In this document: positions 34,613 through 44,199 of the stretch, in pieces | Numbering within the stretch: position 1 is the stretch's first letter | How the letters are laid out: each line of letters opens with the position of its first letter | Assembly: GCF_014522205.1 (NCBI RefSeq) | Contig: NZ_CP046884.1 | Location: forward strand, 372,001-436,000 | DNA: 64,000 nt | From: Corynebacterium poyangense | Lineage (GTDB): Bacteria > Actinomycetota > Actinomycetes > Mycobacteriales > Mycobacteriaceae | Reading direction: 5' to 3' | Position numbers and translations under genes: made by a program | Notes under the pieces: model-generated | What the model was told of the DNA's origin: nothing | The model's input: only the letters and a program-made list of their open reading frames with translations | Database searches by the model: none

Positions 34613-35614
34613 GTGACTTATACCGATCATCTAAGAAGGCGCCCGCGACGGCTCCGCTCTACTCCCGCGATGCGAGAGATGGTGGCGGAATATAGTTTGC
34701 GTCCGGCAGATTTGATTTTGCCGGCGTTTATTGCCACGGGAATTGATGAGCCCCGGGAAATCAGCTCTATGCCGGGGGTGTATCAGCACACCACTGATTC
34801 CTTATTGGCTTTGGCGGAACAGGCATTAGAAGCCGGAGTCAAATGCATTGATCTTTTTGGTGTGCCCTTGGATGCGGACAAAGACGCCGAAGGGTCCCAA
34901 TCCTGGGATCCCAATGGGGTGCTCAACCGGGGACTGGCAGCGTTGAGAAAAGAATTCGGGGATGAATTGATCCTGATGGCGGATACGTGCCTGGATGAAT
35001 TTACCGATCATGGTCATTGCGGAGTGTTGGGGGAAAACCCCTTTGGGCGAAACATCGTCGATAATGACGCCACGTTGCCGCGCTATCAAAAAATGGCGGT
35101 AGCGCAGGCAGAAGCCGGGGCGCATATAGTTTCGCCGTCGGGGATGATGGATGGGCAAATAGCTGCTATTCGGGAAGCCTTGGATGAGGCAGGTTGGCAC
35201 GAGGTAGCCATTATGGCGTACTCGGCAAAATACGCTTCCGCGTTTTTTGGTCCCTTTAGGGACGCAGTAGGTTCTTCCCTTCAAGGCGATCGTCGAACCT
35301 ATCAACAAGATCCAGCGAACTTCCGAGAATCTCTCCTGGAAACCCAGTTAGATATTGACCAGGGGGCGGATTTCGTCATGGTCAAACCCGCCCTGCCGTA
35401 TCTTGATGTCCTTCACGCTGTAGCGCAGATGTCTCCTGTTCCGGTGGCGGCCTATCAGGTTTCCGGGGAATATGCCATGATTGCAGCAGCGGGGCAACAA
35501 GGCTGGGTGGATCGTGATGCCATCATGATGGAATCACTCATGTCTATTAAGCGCGCCGGTGCTAACCAGATCCTCACCTACTTTGCTATCGAAGCAGCTC
35601 AACGTTTAGGTTAA
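34613..35614 (+). CDS. hemB: 5-aminolevulinate dehydratase (porphobilinogen synthase)
   Basis: A protein of about 333 residues that condenses two 5-aminolevulinates. The N-terminal [16 protein letters not shown], the metal-site region [14 protein letters not shown], the catalytic Lys regions [16 protein letters not shown] and [10 protein letters not shown] are present. The metal segment has two of the three zinc cysteines and Asp in the middle position, the actinobacterial pattern as I recall it. Two adjacent GTG codons (34610, 34613) are possible starts; the second is better spaced from AGAAGGA. It continues the hem operon. Confidence 0.95.
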   Translation: MTYTDHLRRRPRRLRSTPAMREMVAEYSLRPADLILPAFIATGIDEPREISSMPGVYQHTTDSLLALAEQALEAGVKCIDLFGVPLDADKDAEGSQSWDPNGVLNRGLAALRKEFGDELILMADTCLDEFTDHGHCGVLGENPFGRNIVDNDATLPRYQKMAVAQAEAGAHIVSPSGMMDGQIAAIREALDEAGWHEVAIMAYSAKYASAFFGPFRDAVGSSLQGDRRTYQQDPANFRESLLETQLDIDQGADFVMVKPALPYLDVLHAVAQMSPVPVAAYQVSGEYAMIAAAGQQGWVDRDAIMMESLMSIKRAGANQILTYFAIEAAQRLG

Positions 35615-35637
35615 ACCGCAAGGAGAGATGACTCATC

Positions 35638-36186
35638 GTGAATCAGGGTAATGAGGCGACGCAGCGCCCAGAAGCAGTACAAGTTTTCACTCGCCTATGG
35701 GGCGCGGTGATATGTGCTGAGGTGCTGCATCAATTAATTAGCCTCATTATGGGTGTGCTGGATAGCAGCCAATTACGAGCCCAGCTTAAAAAGCAGGCCG
35801 CTGATTCCGCCTACACCATCCCTGAGCACATGTTTCCCCTCATCATCGCGCTGAGCCTGGGGATGATGCTGCTGCTGAGCTTACTCATTCTGGGCCTGTT
35901 GGGGTATTCGCTAACTCGAGTCCATTTAGCAACCAAATACGCCGCCATGGCCCACACTTTGCTGAGTTTTTTCGGGTTGTACTTCACCCTCCGAATGGTG
36001 CTGTTGTACTTCGCAAGTCCCCAAAGTTCGGTCCTGTCGGTGGGGTGGTATCTAGTTGATGGCAGCGTCCAAATCATCATTGGGGTCATGGCCGCTCTCA
36101 CTCTCTATTTTGGTCGTAAAGAAGATACCTTGCGGTGGACCGGGGAGTGGCAGGCAATGGAAAATATGCGCAAGGGCGGAAAGTAG
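35638..36186 (+). CDS. Four-helix membrane protein of the heme cluster, unknown function
   Basis: A 182-residue protein with four hydrophobic helices (about residues 20-45, 65-95, 100-125 and 132-158) and polar termini. It starts with GTG after AAGGAGAG. It lies 23 bp after hemB and 8 bp before the P-type-ATPase-like gene. C. glutamicum carries a membrane protein gene in the same place, so the pair with the ATPase-like protein seems conserved. No motif identifies a function. A structural partner of the degenerate ATPase is one possibility from position only. Confidence 0.75.
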   Translation: MNQGNEATQRPEAVQVFTRLWGAVICAEVLHQLISLIMGVLDSSQLRAQLKKQAADSAYTIPEHMFPLIIALSLGMMLLLSLLILGLLGYSLTRVHLATKYAAMAHTLLSFFGLYFTLRMVLLYFASPQSSVLSVGWYLVDGSVQIIIGVMAALTLYFGRKEDTLRWTGEWQAMENMRKGGK

Positions 36187-36194
36187 AAACCGCC

Positions 36195-38774
36195 ATGGCT
36201 GATCCCACAGGTGAGTTACATGCCGCAATTGCTGAAGCTCGGCAGGCTGCCCGCGCTTTAGGTATTAGCGATTTTGATACTCCGACCAGTCTTGATTCTG
36301 GCGAGTTTAACCCCGATGCGGTGCGGAAACATTCTTTTAGCTTTGAGCTAGAAGGGCTGAACGATGCTCCTGGGATCAGTGACATCGAATCAGATCTAGA
36401 GCGTATTCCCGGCGTGAAAGCCAGAATTGTCTTTGCCGAACATCGGGCGTGGATTACTGCCCCGGAATCTGTAGGGCCGGACCAGTTAGCTGAGATCATG
36501 GCAAAACATGGGGTCATGGCGCGGCTTACGGAAGCCTCCTTGCGTCGACGCCTAGACCACCCCCACGGACTTCGTCCCCAACCTTCACGTCGGCCCCGGT
36601 TGCGGACCCTGAGGGCACGACGTCAAGCTGAGGAAACGCGTCGACTGATAGAACGCGAAAAGCGGGCTGGGCGGTTGCGCGCTGAAGCTATCCGACATTT
36701 GCTTCAGGATCCAGAAAGCCGAGATGTTTTATACACCGCTCGAGATTTGGTGACCATACCGCGGTTAGTTTTCTCCACGATCCTTGCTATCCCGGTAATC
36801 ATTTTGCACTACGTCGTGGCTTGGCAATTTCCTGGCTGGCAATGGCTGTGTCTGGCCTTGGCCCTCCCAGTTGTGGTGTGGGGAGCATGGCCATTTCATC
36901 GCGCCATGCTTGGTGGTCTAAGGCGTGGTCTGAGTGCGCTCGACGCCTCAAGCTCGGTGGCAATCATCAGTGCGTGGCTGTGGTCGGCAGCTATGTTATT
37001 GTTCACTCCGGCCGGAGAGATCGGATGGCTCTCAAACCCTAAACTTTTTGCCTTTGACCAGCAGCTACTCATGGAAGGCGAAATCTATCTCGATGTCGCC
37101 TGCGGCATGACAGTGGTGCTACTAGCTGGGCGGCTTGCAACTCGACGCACCCGGCTGAGCCTGATGGATGACTTAGCCCAAGCCAAACCGGATCCGCAGG
37201 AGGAATACACTGTGGTGCACCGGAATCGGGCTACTGGGCGTCAGGAACCAGAAAAGATTCCGCTCCAAGAGGTCAATGTGGGTGATGACCTTATTGTTCC
37301 TGCTGGCCATATCATCCCCGTTGATGGCCGAGTGGTGGGCGGAAGCTCAACCGTACGTGCCGGCCTCATCGAAGGCCGGGGTGTGCCGCGTCGAGTGAAA
37401 GTCAATGATCACGTCTATGCGGGGTCTACGGCAGTAGATGGGGAATTGAAGGTAAGGGTTATCCGTACGGGGCATCTGACTCGTTCCGCCGTCATTCACC
37501 ATTGGGTACGTGGCGCTACCCGACGCCAAAATAGGATGGCCTGGATTTCTACCACCTCAGCGAGTTGGCTTATTCCGGCTAGCTTAATAGTTGCTGTCGC
37601 AGATTTTGCCCTGTGGTACCTGATCAGTGGAAATATCAATGCGGCCTTCACTACCGCCTTGGCTATCTTGGCGTGTGTTGGTCCAGTGTCTTTAGCCCTG
37701 TCAACCTCGCTGGCGCTGAGACACGGTATTGAGGCGGCTGCGCGTCATGGGGTGCTACTTCGAGACGGTAACACCATGCGTCAATTAGCGGAAAGTGACA
37801 TTGTCATTTTCAACCGGGTAGGCACGCTGGTAGAGCAGGAAATGTCAGTAGAAACGGTGACCGCTGACCACGGTGAGAACCCTGACTTAGTGCTGCGCAT
37901 TGCCGGGGCATTGTGCATGGAATCTGATCACCCCTCCTCCAAAGCTATTGTTCATGCTGCACGGCACTCTCGTGACCACGGTGAGGGTGGGGATGATATT
38001 CCGCATTGGATTGAGGTCAACCATGTCTCCATCACTACCGATGGCACGTTCACAGGTATGCTCACTCTTCCCACCGCAGGGGGTGCTAATGATAAACACG
38101 TGGAAGCCTCCTTATGGCGTCCACGGACGATGGCTGATTTAACAGGCCGCTTAGCTGCAGCTGCGGTATCTGGGGGTACTCCCTTTATTGTCCGGTGGAA
38201 AGGTAAGGACCGGGGCGTAATCACCCTCAATGACATTGTGAAAGATGATGCATCCAATGCCATTGAAGATCTCAGTGATCTGGGGGTAGAAACCATGATG
38301 CTATCCCGCGACACTTACCCGGTGGCGCGCCGATTTGCGGATCGGATTGGGGTAGCAAGTGTTCTTGCCGGTATTGAGCCCAGTCGCAAAGCTATGGCTG
38401 TGCGCGCCGTACACGCTCGAGGTAACCGGGTAGCAATGGTAGGGGATTCCTCAGTACGGGAATGTCTTCACGTTGCCGATGTGGGGATCTGCGTGGTCGG
38501 AAAGCAGCCTCTTGCGGACTTAATTCGCTCAAACACCAGAGGTCTCGATGTGGTGGTGCTAAGAACCGATGTGTCAGCAATCCCGCAGACCATGGCATTA
38601 GCGCGACGCACCACTCGGCTTATCGAACAAAATATTTGGTTTGCGTGGTTTTATAACGTGGTTGCTATGGTCGCTGCCATCTCCGGGATTTTGCACCCCA
38701 TGTTGGCCACCGTATTGATGATTAGTTCCTCGTTGTTCATCGAGTGGCGCTCCCGTCGTGCCCGGGTTTATTAG
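36195..38774 (+). CDS. Degenerate P1B-type ATPase-like membrane protein in the heme operon
   Basis: An 859-residue protein with the full layout of a heavy-metal P-type ATPase. An HMA-like domain (about 46-112) lacks CxxC. A basic linker, paired membrane helices, an actuator domain, core helices and phosphorylation/nucleotide domains follow. Every key motif is altered. DKTGT is NRVGT, with Asn540 (codon 37812-37814) replacing the phosphorylated Asp. TGES is IEGR (392-395), CPC is CVGP (494-497), TGD is SRD, and GDGxND is GDSSVRE (750-756). Only the HP pair (579-580) survives. The reading frame is intact. It cannot work as a normal ion pump, and a scaffold, sensor or other role is inferred. ATG 36195 is the likely start. 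Confidence 0.8.
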   Translation: MADPTGELHAAIAEARQAARALGISDFDTPTSLDSGEFNPDAVRKHSFSFELEGLNDAPGISDIESDLERIPGVKARIVFAEHRAWITAPESVGPDQLAEIMAKHGVMARLTEASLRRRLDHPHGLRPQPSRRPRLRTLRARRQAEETRRLIEREKRAGRLRAEAIRHLLQDPESRDVLYTARDLVTIPRLVFSTILAIPVIILHYVVAWQFPGWQWLCLALALPVVVWGAWPFHRAMLGGLRRGLSALDASSSVAIISAWLWSAAMLLFTPAGEIGWLSNPKLFAFDQQLLMEGEIYLDVACGMTVVLLAGRLATRRTRLSLMDDLAQAKPDPQEEYTVVHRNRATGRQEPEKIPLQEVNVGDDLIVPAGHIIPVDGRVVGGSSTVRAGLIEGRGVPRRVKVNDHVYAGSTAVDGELKVRVIRTGHLTRSAVIHHWVRGATRRQNRMAWISTTSASWLIPASLIVAVADFALWYLISGNINAAFTTALAILACVGPVSLALSTSLALRHGIEAAARHGVLLRDGNTMRQLAESDIVIFNRVGTLVEQEMSVETVTADHGENPDLVLRIAGALCMESDHPSSKAIVHAARHSRDHGEGGDDIPHWIEVNHVSITTDGTFTGMLTLPTAGGANDKHVEASLWRPRTMADLTGRLAAAAVSGGTPFIVRWKGKDRGVITLNDIVKDDASNAIEDLSDLGVETMMLSRDTYPVARRFADRIGVASVLAGIEPSRKAMAVRAVHARGNRVAMVGDSSVRECLHVADVGICVVGKQPLADLIRSNTRGLDVVVLRTDVSAIPQTMALARRTTRLIEQNIWFAWFYNVVAMVAAISGILHPMLATVLMISSSLFIEWRSRRARVY

Positions 38775-38794
38775 AGTTCTTTAAGATAGAGGAC

Positions 38795-39868
38795 ATGACT
38801 GCCCGCAGAAGGCTCCAAGATGCCCCTATTATCGATGCTGCTCGTGGCGAAACCCCCAGCCGAATGCCAGTATGGTTTATGCGCCAAGCTGGTCGTTCTC
38901 TTCCCGAATACCGCACAATTAGGGAGGGGATTAGCATGTTGGATTCTTGTTTCCGCCCGGACCTGCTTTCTGAGATCACGCTCCAACCGGTCCGACGTCA
39001 CAACGTCGATGCAGCGATCCTCTTCTCAGATATCGTGGTACCACTCAAAGCTGCAGGAATCGGGGTCGATATTGTGCCCGGCCGTGGCCCGGTCATGGAA
39101 TCTCCGGTACGTACCAAAGAAGATATTGTCTCCCTAGCGCAGCTTGACTCAGAAGTTATTGAAATTAGTGAAGGTATCACCCGCATCCTGCAGGAGCTAC
39201 GCTCAGATCAGGCGCTTATCGGGTTCGCCGGGGCACCTTTTACTCTTGCCAGTTACCTCGTCGAAGGTGGTCCCAGCAAAAACCACGAACGCACCAAGGC
39301 ATTAATGCATGCCGAGCCGGAGTTATGGCATCAGCTGATGGAAAGACTAGTCCCCAGCATCTGCGCTTTTTTGTGGACACAGATTGATGCTGGAGTAGAC
39401 GCGGTACAGCTTTTTGATTCCTGGGCTGGATTCCTGAGTGAACGGGACTACCGAGAATTTGTGCTGCCTTATTCGCGCCAGATTTTTGATGAACTTCGCT
39501 CAAGTAACATCCCCCGTATCCATTTTGGCGTCGGCACAAGCGAAATTTTGGGTGCGATGTCCGAAGCTGGCGCTGAGGTCATGGGCGTTGACTGGCGAGT
39601 CCCCTTAGACCAAGCTGCGCGTCGGATCACTGAGGCTAGCGGGCCGAAAGTACTCCAAGGAAACCTCGACCCAGCCATACTCCAGGCAGGTACGCAAGTA
39701 ATGCGCCAAGAAATAGCCCGAATTTGTGAGGAAGCTCGACGCGCCCAAGCTGAGCACACTGCGTGCGGACACATTTTCAATCTGGGGCATGGAGTTTTAC
39801 CGAATACCGCGCCCGAAGCTATCACCGAAGCGGTAGAGATTATTCATTCCGAAGGAGTCTTTCACTAA
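38795..39868 (+). CDS. hemE: Uroporphyrinogen decarboxylase
   Basis: A 357-residue enzyme that decarboxylates uroporphyrinogen III to coproporphyrinogen III. PVWFMRQAGRSLPEYR near the N-terminus with the substrate-binding Arg, GFAGAPFTLASYLVEGG, FDSWAG and HFGVGT are the family signatures. The start ATG 38795 follows AGAGGA closely and lies 20 bp after the stop of the ATPase-like gene. The stop codon overlaps the hemY ATG in TAATG, so the two are coupled. Confidence 0.96.
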   Translation: MTARRRLQDAPIIDAARGETPSRMPVWFMRQAGRSLPEYRTIREGISMLDSCFRPDLLSEITLQPVRRHNVDAAILFSDIVVPLKAAGIGVDIVPGRGPVMESPVRTKEDIVSLAQLDSEVIEISEGITRILQELRSDQALIGFAGAPFTLASYLVEGGPSKNHERTKALMHAEPELWHQLMERLVPSICAFLWTQIDAGVDAVQLFDSWAGFLSERDYREFVLPYSRQIFDELRSSNIPRIHFGVGTSEILGAMSEAGAEVMGVDWRVPLDQAARRITEASGPKVLQGNLDPAILQAGTQVMRQEIARICEEARRAQAEHTACGHIFNLGHGVLPNTAPEAITEAVEIIHSEGVFH

Positions 39869-41274
39869 TGCGTTACGCCATCATTGGTGCTGGCCTGGCG
39901 GGATTGACTGCAGCCTATGAACTGCGCTGTCAAGACCCCTCAGCCACCATTGACGTTTTTGAAGCAACCGAACGCATTGGTGGCAAGCTCTTGACCGTGC
40001 CCTTTAACTCCGGGCCGGTAGATCTTGGGGCAGAAGCCTTTTTGGCACGCAACACCTCCGCCTACCAGTTTTTTAGCGAAGAGCTTGGGTTAACTACCGT
40101 CACACCTTCTGGATTACCATCCTCGGTCTACAGCCAAGGAACCCTTCAACCCCTACCTCATGCCGGAATGATGGGAATTCCGGCGACATCTGAGCCTATC
40201 CGGGATCTGATCAGCGCCGAAAGTGCACATCGGATTGACCACGAAACTGAGGGCAGCCCAATTATGTGGCGCCGGGGGCAAGACATGTCTGTGGGGCGGT
40301 TAGTCCGCCAGCGCTATGGCGATGACGTGGTTGATCGTTTAGTATCAGCTCTCCTCGGCGGAGTGTATTCCTGCTCAGCAGATGATTTAGGGATCCGTGC
40401 CACGATTCCGCAGCTAGCTGAGATCTTTGACGACATGTGCGACGCAGACGAGCCGATATTTTTATCCACGGCGATATCTCGGCTCTTGGAGCGTCGAGCT
40501 CAAGCGGCAGGAAGCGCCCAACAAGCCGGAACCGGCCAAGGAAGTGTTTTTGCTGCTTTCCCCGGTGGCTACGCCGACGTCTATGAAACCTTGGCGGAAA
40601 AAAGCCGAGCAGCGATCTATGTGGATGCGTTCCTCACCGGGCTACGCAGAAGCGAAGGAAAATATCAACTCATCGGGGCCGGCGAAGGAAGTTATGATCG
40701 AGTGGTCATCGCTACCCCGGCTCCTACTGCAGCGTTATTATTAGGCAGCATTGCTCCTGAGGCAGCCCACCTGATCAACACCATCAAATTAGCTGGGTCC
40801 GTCGTAGTGGGAATGAAATTTGATAGTGATAGAGGCTTACCCCACAATTCCGGAATACTCGTGGCGGCAGATCAACCAGGAATCCGCGCCAAAGCCTTTA
40901 CCTTATCTTCTCGAAAATGGCCTCACTTAGCGAAACGCGGCGGTGCGGTGGTTCGAGCCAGCTTTGGCCGTTATCGGGATGAAGCCCTTGTTCGGGCAGA
41001 AGAAGATAACTTGGTGGACTATGCCTTAGATGATTTAGCGCAAATTACCGGCTTTGATGGGAGAAAAGCTGGACTTTCAGAAATCTATGTTCAGCGCTGG
41101 TTCGGTGGTATCCCGGTATTTGATGAACATATTCTGGCCACTGTTGCTGGGGTTAAAACAGCTCTTCAGGAAGTAGAAAACCTGGAAGTAACTGGGGCGT
41201 GGATGGCCGGAGTAGGAGTTCCAGCTGTGGTAGCTGACGCCCGGGCCGCAGCGGTGCGCTTGGCGCAAGGCTAA
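39868..41274 (+). CDS. hemY: Coproporphyrinogen/protoporphyrinogen oxidase (HemY type)
   Basis: A 468-residue FAD oxidase. It has the N-terminal dinucleotide fold IIGAGLAGLTAAYEL, the FAD motif ERIGGKLLT, and the end motif GVGVPAVVADARAAA. Actinobacterial HemY enzymes are known to oxidise coproporphyrinogen III to coproporphyrin III in the coproporphyrin-dependent route, so CgoX is the more likely activity. No hemH or hemQ is present in this window. It starts inside the hemE stop codon and ends at a hairpin before a convergent gene. Confidence 0.92.
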   Translation: MRYAIIGAGLAGLTAAYELRCQDPSATIDVFEATERIGGKLLTVPFNSGPVDLGAEAFLARNTSAYQFFSEELGLTTVTPSGLPSSVYSQGTLQPLPHAGMMGIPATSEPIRDLISAESAHRIDHETEGSPIMWRRGQDMSVGRLVRQRYGDDVVDRLVSALLGGVYSCSADDLGIRATIPQLAEIFDDMCDADEPIFLSTAISRLLERRAQAAGSAQQAGTGQGSVFAAFPGGYADVYETLAEKSRAAIYVDAFLTGLRRSEGKYQLIGAGEGSYDRVVIATPAPTAALLLGSIAPEAAHLINTIKLAGSVVVGMKFDSDRGLPHNSGILVAADQPGIRAKAFTLSSRKWPHLAKRGGAVVRASFGRYRDEALVRAEEDNLVDYALDDLAQITGFDGRKAGLSEIYVQRWFGGIPVFDEHILATVAGVKTALQEVENLEVTGAWMAGVGVPAVVADARAAAVRLAQG

Positions 41275-41301
41275 AACCCGGAGCGTATTAAGCGCCGGGT
41301 T
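41275..41301. terminator. Hairpin between hemY and a convergent oxidoreductase gene
   Basis: AACCCGG and CCGGGTT form a perfect 7-bp stem around 13 bases, one base after the hemY stop. It could end transcription from both sides. T-runs are short. Confidence 0.5.
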
Positions 41302-41325
41302 GATGTGGAGATTCTAGTGCGGTGG

Positions 41326-42162
41326 TTAGCCTCGCCGGTGACAGATCATGGCAGAAAAATCATCTTCGCCGCGGCCTGCCTTTTGTTGCTCAGATAAAGA
41401 GCGGAGGGCGGCTTCTAAAGCGGGAAGTTCATGCTTGGAGCTTTGCACCATCAAGCGGGCGTCTTTGGCAATGGCATTGGTACTGAAATCCCCGCCTTCG
41501 GTGGAGCGCTCCCCGAGGACAAAGGGAGCTTTCATGATGCTGATAAAAGCTAAACCAGTTGAATCCAACATGGTTAAGATCTCAGAGTCTGTGAGATGAA
41601 AACTGCTGCCTAAGTCCAAAGCTTCGCGCAAACCCTCGGCACTAATGGCTAAGGCCAGATTCGCTAAGAGCTTAGCGGCCGCGGCCTTAGCTGCAGAATC
41701 TACTCCCTTGAGTCGTTGAGGATCAGCCCACGGGGATACGATCTCCAGCACTTGGTTGCGTCGAGCCGGATCGGAGGTGCCTACGTAGACCCCAAGCATT
41801 CCTTTGCGGGCTGGGCCTAAGGTTCCAACTACTGGGGCGTGAACATAGGAATCTACTGCAGCAGCAAATTCTTCAGCATCAGCGGGAGAAACGGTGGTCG
41901 TGTCGACCCAGGTGACTCCGGCGGGAATGAGCTGGGGAGAAATAATGACGTCACGGACTGTATCGGGGCCAAAAAGTGAAGAGATGATGATAGTAGCTTC
42001 GGCGACGGCGGCTTGGGGAGAGTCCGCTGCTTGAGCCCCTAGATCGGTGAGCGTGCGGGTGCGTGACGGGGTGCGGTTCCACACGGTGACTTCATGGTTG
42101 GGAAGAAGGTGCCGGGCGAGCTCAGTTCCCATCCGGCCGGTTCCAAGAAAAGCGATTTTCAT
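41326..42162 (-). CDS. NAD(P)-dependent beta-hydroxyacid dehydrogenase-like oxidoreductase
   Basis: A 278-residue protein with the Rossmann motif AFLGTGRMG at the N-terminus, VWNRTPSRT after the second strand (suggesting NADP), and a C-terminal helical domain with a Lys/Asn helix (AAAAKLLANLALAISAEGL), as in 3-hydroxyisobutyrate dehydrogenases and imine reductases. The substrate is unknown. ATG 42162 gives the family N-terminus; an in-frame start lies at 42192. It interrupts the otherwise collinear hem block between hemY and hemL and is divergent from hemL. Confidence 0.82.
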   Translation of the reverse strand: MKIAFLGTGRMGTELARHLLPNHEVTVWNRTPSRTRTLTDLGAQAADSPQAAVAEATIIISSLFGPDTVRDVIISPQLIPAGVTWVDTTTVSPADAEEFAAAVDSYVHAPVVGTLGPARKGMLGVYVGTSDPARRNQVLEIVSPWADPQRLKGVDSAAKAAAAKLLANLALAISAEGLREALDLGSSFHLTDSEILTMLDSTGLAFISIMKAPFVLGERSTEGGDFSTNAIAKDARLMVQSSKHELPALEAALRSLSEQQKAGRGEDDFSAMICHRRG

Positions 42163-42222
42163 GGACCCTACTGTGCCACAACTCCGAGACATCCGGGATG
42201 AGGTGAGCAGAAGTTGATCATT

Positions 42223-42228
42223 TACAAT
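42223..42228 (+). promoter_or_regulatory. -10 element of a leaderless hemL transcript
   Basis: TACAAT followed by six bases and ATG at 42235. There is no ribosome-binding site at this ATG, so the mRNA should start at the A of the start codon. A TTG at 42214 with a GGTGAG site is the alternative, longer start. Confidence 0.55.
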
Positions 42229-42234
42229 GGCTCC

Positions 42235-43563
42235 ATGACTTCAGGCGACCTCACATCCGCGCATACTGGCCGTTCCACCGAATATTTTCATCACGCCCGC
42301 TCTGTGATTCCTGGGGGTGTTAATTCTCCGGTTCGAGCTTTTGGTTCGGTAGGGGGCCAAACCCGATTCATCCACTCTGCCTCTGGCTCTACCCTCACTG
42401 ATGTTGATGGCAATGACTACGTGGATTTGGTGTGTTCGTGGGGGCCAATGATTCACGGCAACGCCCACCCGGACATTGTGGCAGCCGTCCGTGAGGCAGC
42501 TGGCAAAGGTTTGTCCTTTGGTGCCCCTACCTGGGGTGAAGTGGAACTTGCCCGCGCCATCATCGAACGCACTGCGGTAGAGCAGGTACGTCTAGTCAAT
42601 TCCGGAACAGAAGCCACCATGTCGGCGGTGCGTCTAGCTCGCGGATACACCGGCAGATCCAAAATCCTGAAATTTGATGGCTGTTACCACGGACATGTGG
42701 ATGCGCTTCTTGCTAGTGCTGGATCTGGGGTGGCAACTTTCGCATTACCGGATTCTCCAGGAGTCACCGGAGCTTCCGCCGCAGACACCATCGTTGTTCC
42801 TTACAATGACCTTGATGCAGTTCGTCAAGCATTCCAGGAACACCCTGGTGAGATTGCCGCGATTATCGCCGAAGCAGCGGCTGGAAACATGGGGACAGTA
42901 AAACCACAGGATGGTTTTAACCAGGAACTCAAAAATATTGCCCACGCTGATGGTGCACTGCTCATTCTGGATGAAGTCATGACCGGCTTCCGCACTTCCT
43001 ACTCTGGTTGGTACGGGGTTGATGGGGTAGCAGCGGACCTAGTGACTTTCGGCAAAGTGGTCAGTGGAGGGCTACCTGCCGCAGCTTTTGGTGGTCGAGC
43101 TGAGATTATGGCTTACCTTGCGCCTGAAGGTCCGGTTTATCAAGCCGGGACCCTTTCCGGAAACCCAGTGGCCGTGGCGGCCGGTTTAACGTCGCTGACC
43201 TTGGCTGACCAGGATCTCTACCCACGCCTACACAAGAATGCGGACACTATTTCTACCCTCATCTCCGAGGCCCTGACTGAGGCCGGTGTGGCCCATCATA
43301 TTCAGCGCGCCGCCACGATGTTCTCGGTGCGATTCGCTGAGGGAGAAGGCCACAATTTCGCAGCTATGAAAGCAGCCGATACCTTCCGCTACCCGGCTTT
43401 CTTCCACGCTCTCCTTGACCATGGAGTCTTCGCTCCGCCCAGCGTTTTTGAAACCTGGTTTGTCAGCAGCGCCTTGACTGATAGCGATTTTGACCGTATT
43501 GCCTCGGCTTTGGTTCCTGCGGCACAAGCAGCCGCAGCCGCCACTCCGGCTTTCTCGAAATAG
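42235..43563 (+). CDS. hemL: Glutamate-1-semialdehyde 2,1-aminomutase
   Basis: A 442-residue PLP enzyme that converts glutamate-1-semialdehyde to 5-aminolevulinate, the product step after Hem[34 protein letters not shown], the PLP Asp region [13 protein letters not shown] and the Schiff-base Lys in [17 protein letters not shown] are all present. It begins a second transcription unit with its own promoter at 42223. gpmB-like and cytochrome c biogenesis genes follow in the same direction with small gaps. Confidence 0.95.
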   Translation: MTSGDLTSAHTGRSTEYFHHARSVIPGGVNSPVRAFGSVGGQTRFIHSASGSTLTDVDGNDYVDLVCSWGPMIHGNAHPDIVAAVREAAGKGLSFGAPTWGEVELARAIIERTAVEQVRLVNSGTEATMSAVRLARGYTGRSKILKFDGCYHGHVDALLASAGSGVATFALPDSPGVTGASAADTIVVPYNDLDAVRQAFQEHPGEIAAIIAEAAAGNMGTVKPQDGFNQELKNIAHADGALLILDEVMTGFRTSYSGWYGVDGVAADLVTFGKVVSGGLPAAAFGGRAEIMAYLAPEGPVYQAGTLSGNPVAVAAGLTSLTLADQDLYPRLHKNADTISTLISEALTEAGVAHHIQRAATMFSVRFAEGEGHNFAAMKAADTFRYPAFFHALLDHGVFAPPSVFETWFVSSALTDSDFDRIASALVPAAQAAAAATPAFSK

Positions 43564-43587
43564 CATTGAAGGAGCGCCTTTTTCACC

Positions 43588-44196
43588 ATGAGTACCACCA
43601 TCGTTCATCTGATTCGTCACGGTGAAGTGTTTAATCCGGACCGGATTCTCTACGGCCGGTTACCGGATTATTACCTGTCTTCTCGAGGAATCAGCCAAGC
43701 TCATCAGACGGCTGCTTCCCTCCGCGGACACGACATCACCTATGTGGTGTCGTCCCCGCTGGAGCGCGCCCGAGAAACAGCTGCTCCCATCTCAGAATTC
43801 AGTGGCGTAGAGGTGGTGGTTGATGAGGGAGTCATTGAGGCCGGTAATCGTTTTGAAGGATTGCGGGTAAAAAGCTGGCGGTCGCAACTTTTCCATCCCC
43901 GATATTGGCCCTTGCTCACTAACCCTACTCGGCCTAGCTGGGGGGAAGCCTATAGTGCTATTGAGTCTCGGATGATGGATGCGGTAGAACGGGCAAGAAT
44001 AGCTGCTGAAGGTCATGAAGCAGTGATTGTGAGTCATCAGCTTCCTATTGTGTGTGTGCAACGTAGCGTGCAGGGTAAATCCTTAGCGCATAACCCGGCA
44101 GCTCGCCGGTGTGAATTGGCCTCGGTCACCTCACTGGTTTTCCGAGATGCCAAGATCATAGACATGATCTATACCGAGCCATCCCAGAGGATTTAG
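43588..44196 (+). CDS. Histidine phosphatase family protein (phosphoglycerate mutase-like)
   Basis: A 202-residue protein with HLIRHGEVFNPDRI (phosphohistidine motif) at 8-21, SSPLERARETA and VIVSHQLPI with the second His. This is the branch of broad-specificity phosphatases, not the glycolytic mutase, which is gpmA at 20989. Similar genes occur between hemL and the thioredoxin-like gene in other corynebacteria and mycobacteria. GAAGGAG lies about 13 bases upstream of the ATG. The substrate is unknown. The next gene starts 3 bp after the stop. Confidence 0.85.
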   Translation: MSTTIVHLIRHGEVFNPDRILYGRLPDYYLSSRGISQAHQTAASLRGHDITYVVSSPLERARETAAPISEFSGVEVVVDEGVIEAGNRFEGLRVKSWRSQLFHPRYWPLLTNPTRPSWGEAYSAIESRMMDAVERARIAAEGHEAVIVSHQLPIVCVQRSVQGKSLAHNPAARRCELASVTSLVFRDAKIIDMIYTEPSQRI

Positions 44197-44199
44197 CCC

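Noticed and set aside
36195..38774. Calling the P-type-ATPase-like gene a pseudogene
   Set aside because: The 859-codon frame has no stop or frameshift, the protein keeps all domains and membrane segments, and it sits in a tight operon. Loss of motifs in an intact gene fits a repurposed protein better.
43588..44196. Second glycolytic phosphoglycerate mutase
   Set aside because: The sequence is of the short broad-specificity histidine phosphatase type. The glycolytic enzyme is gpmA at 20989.
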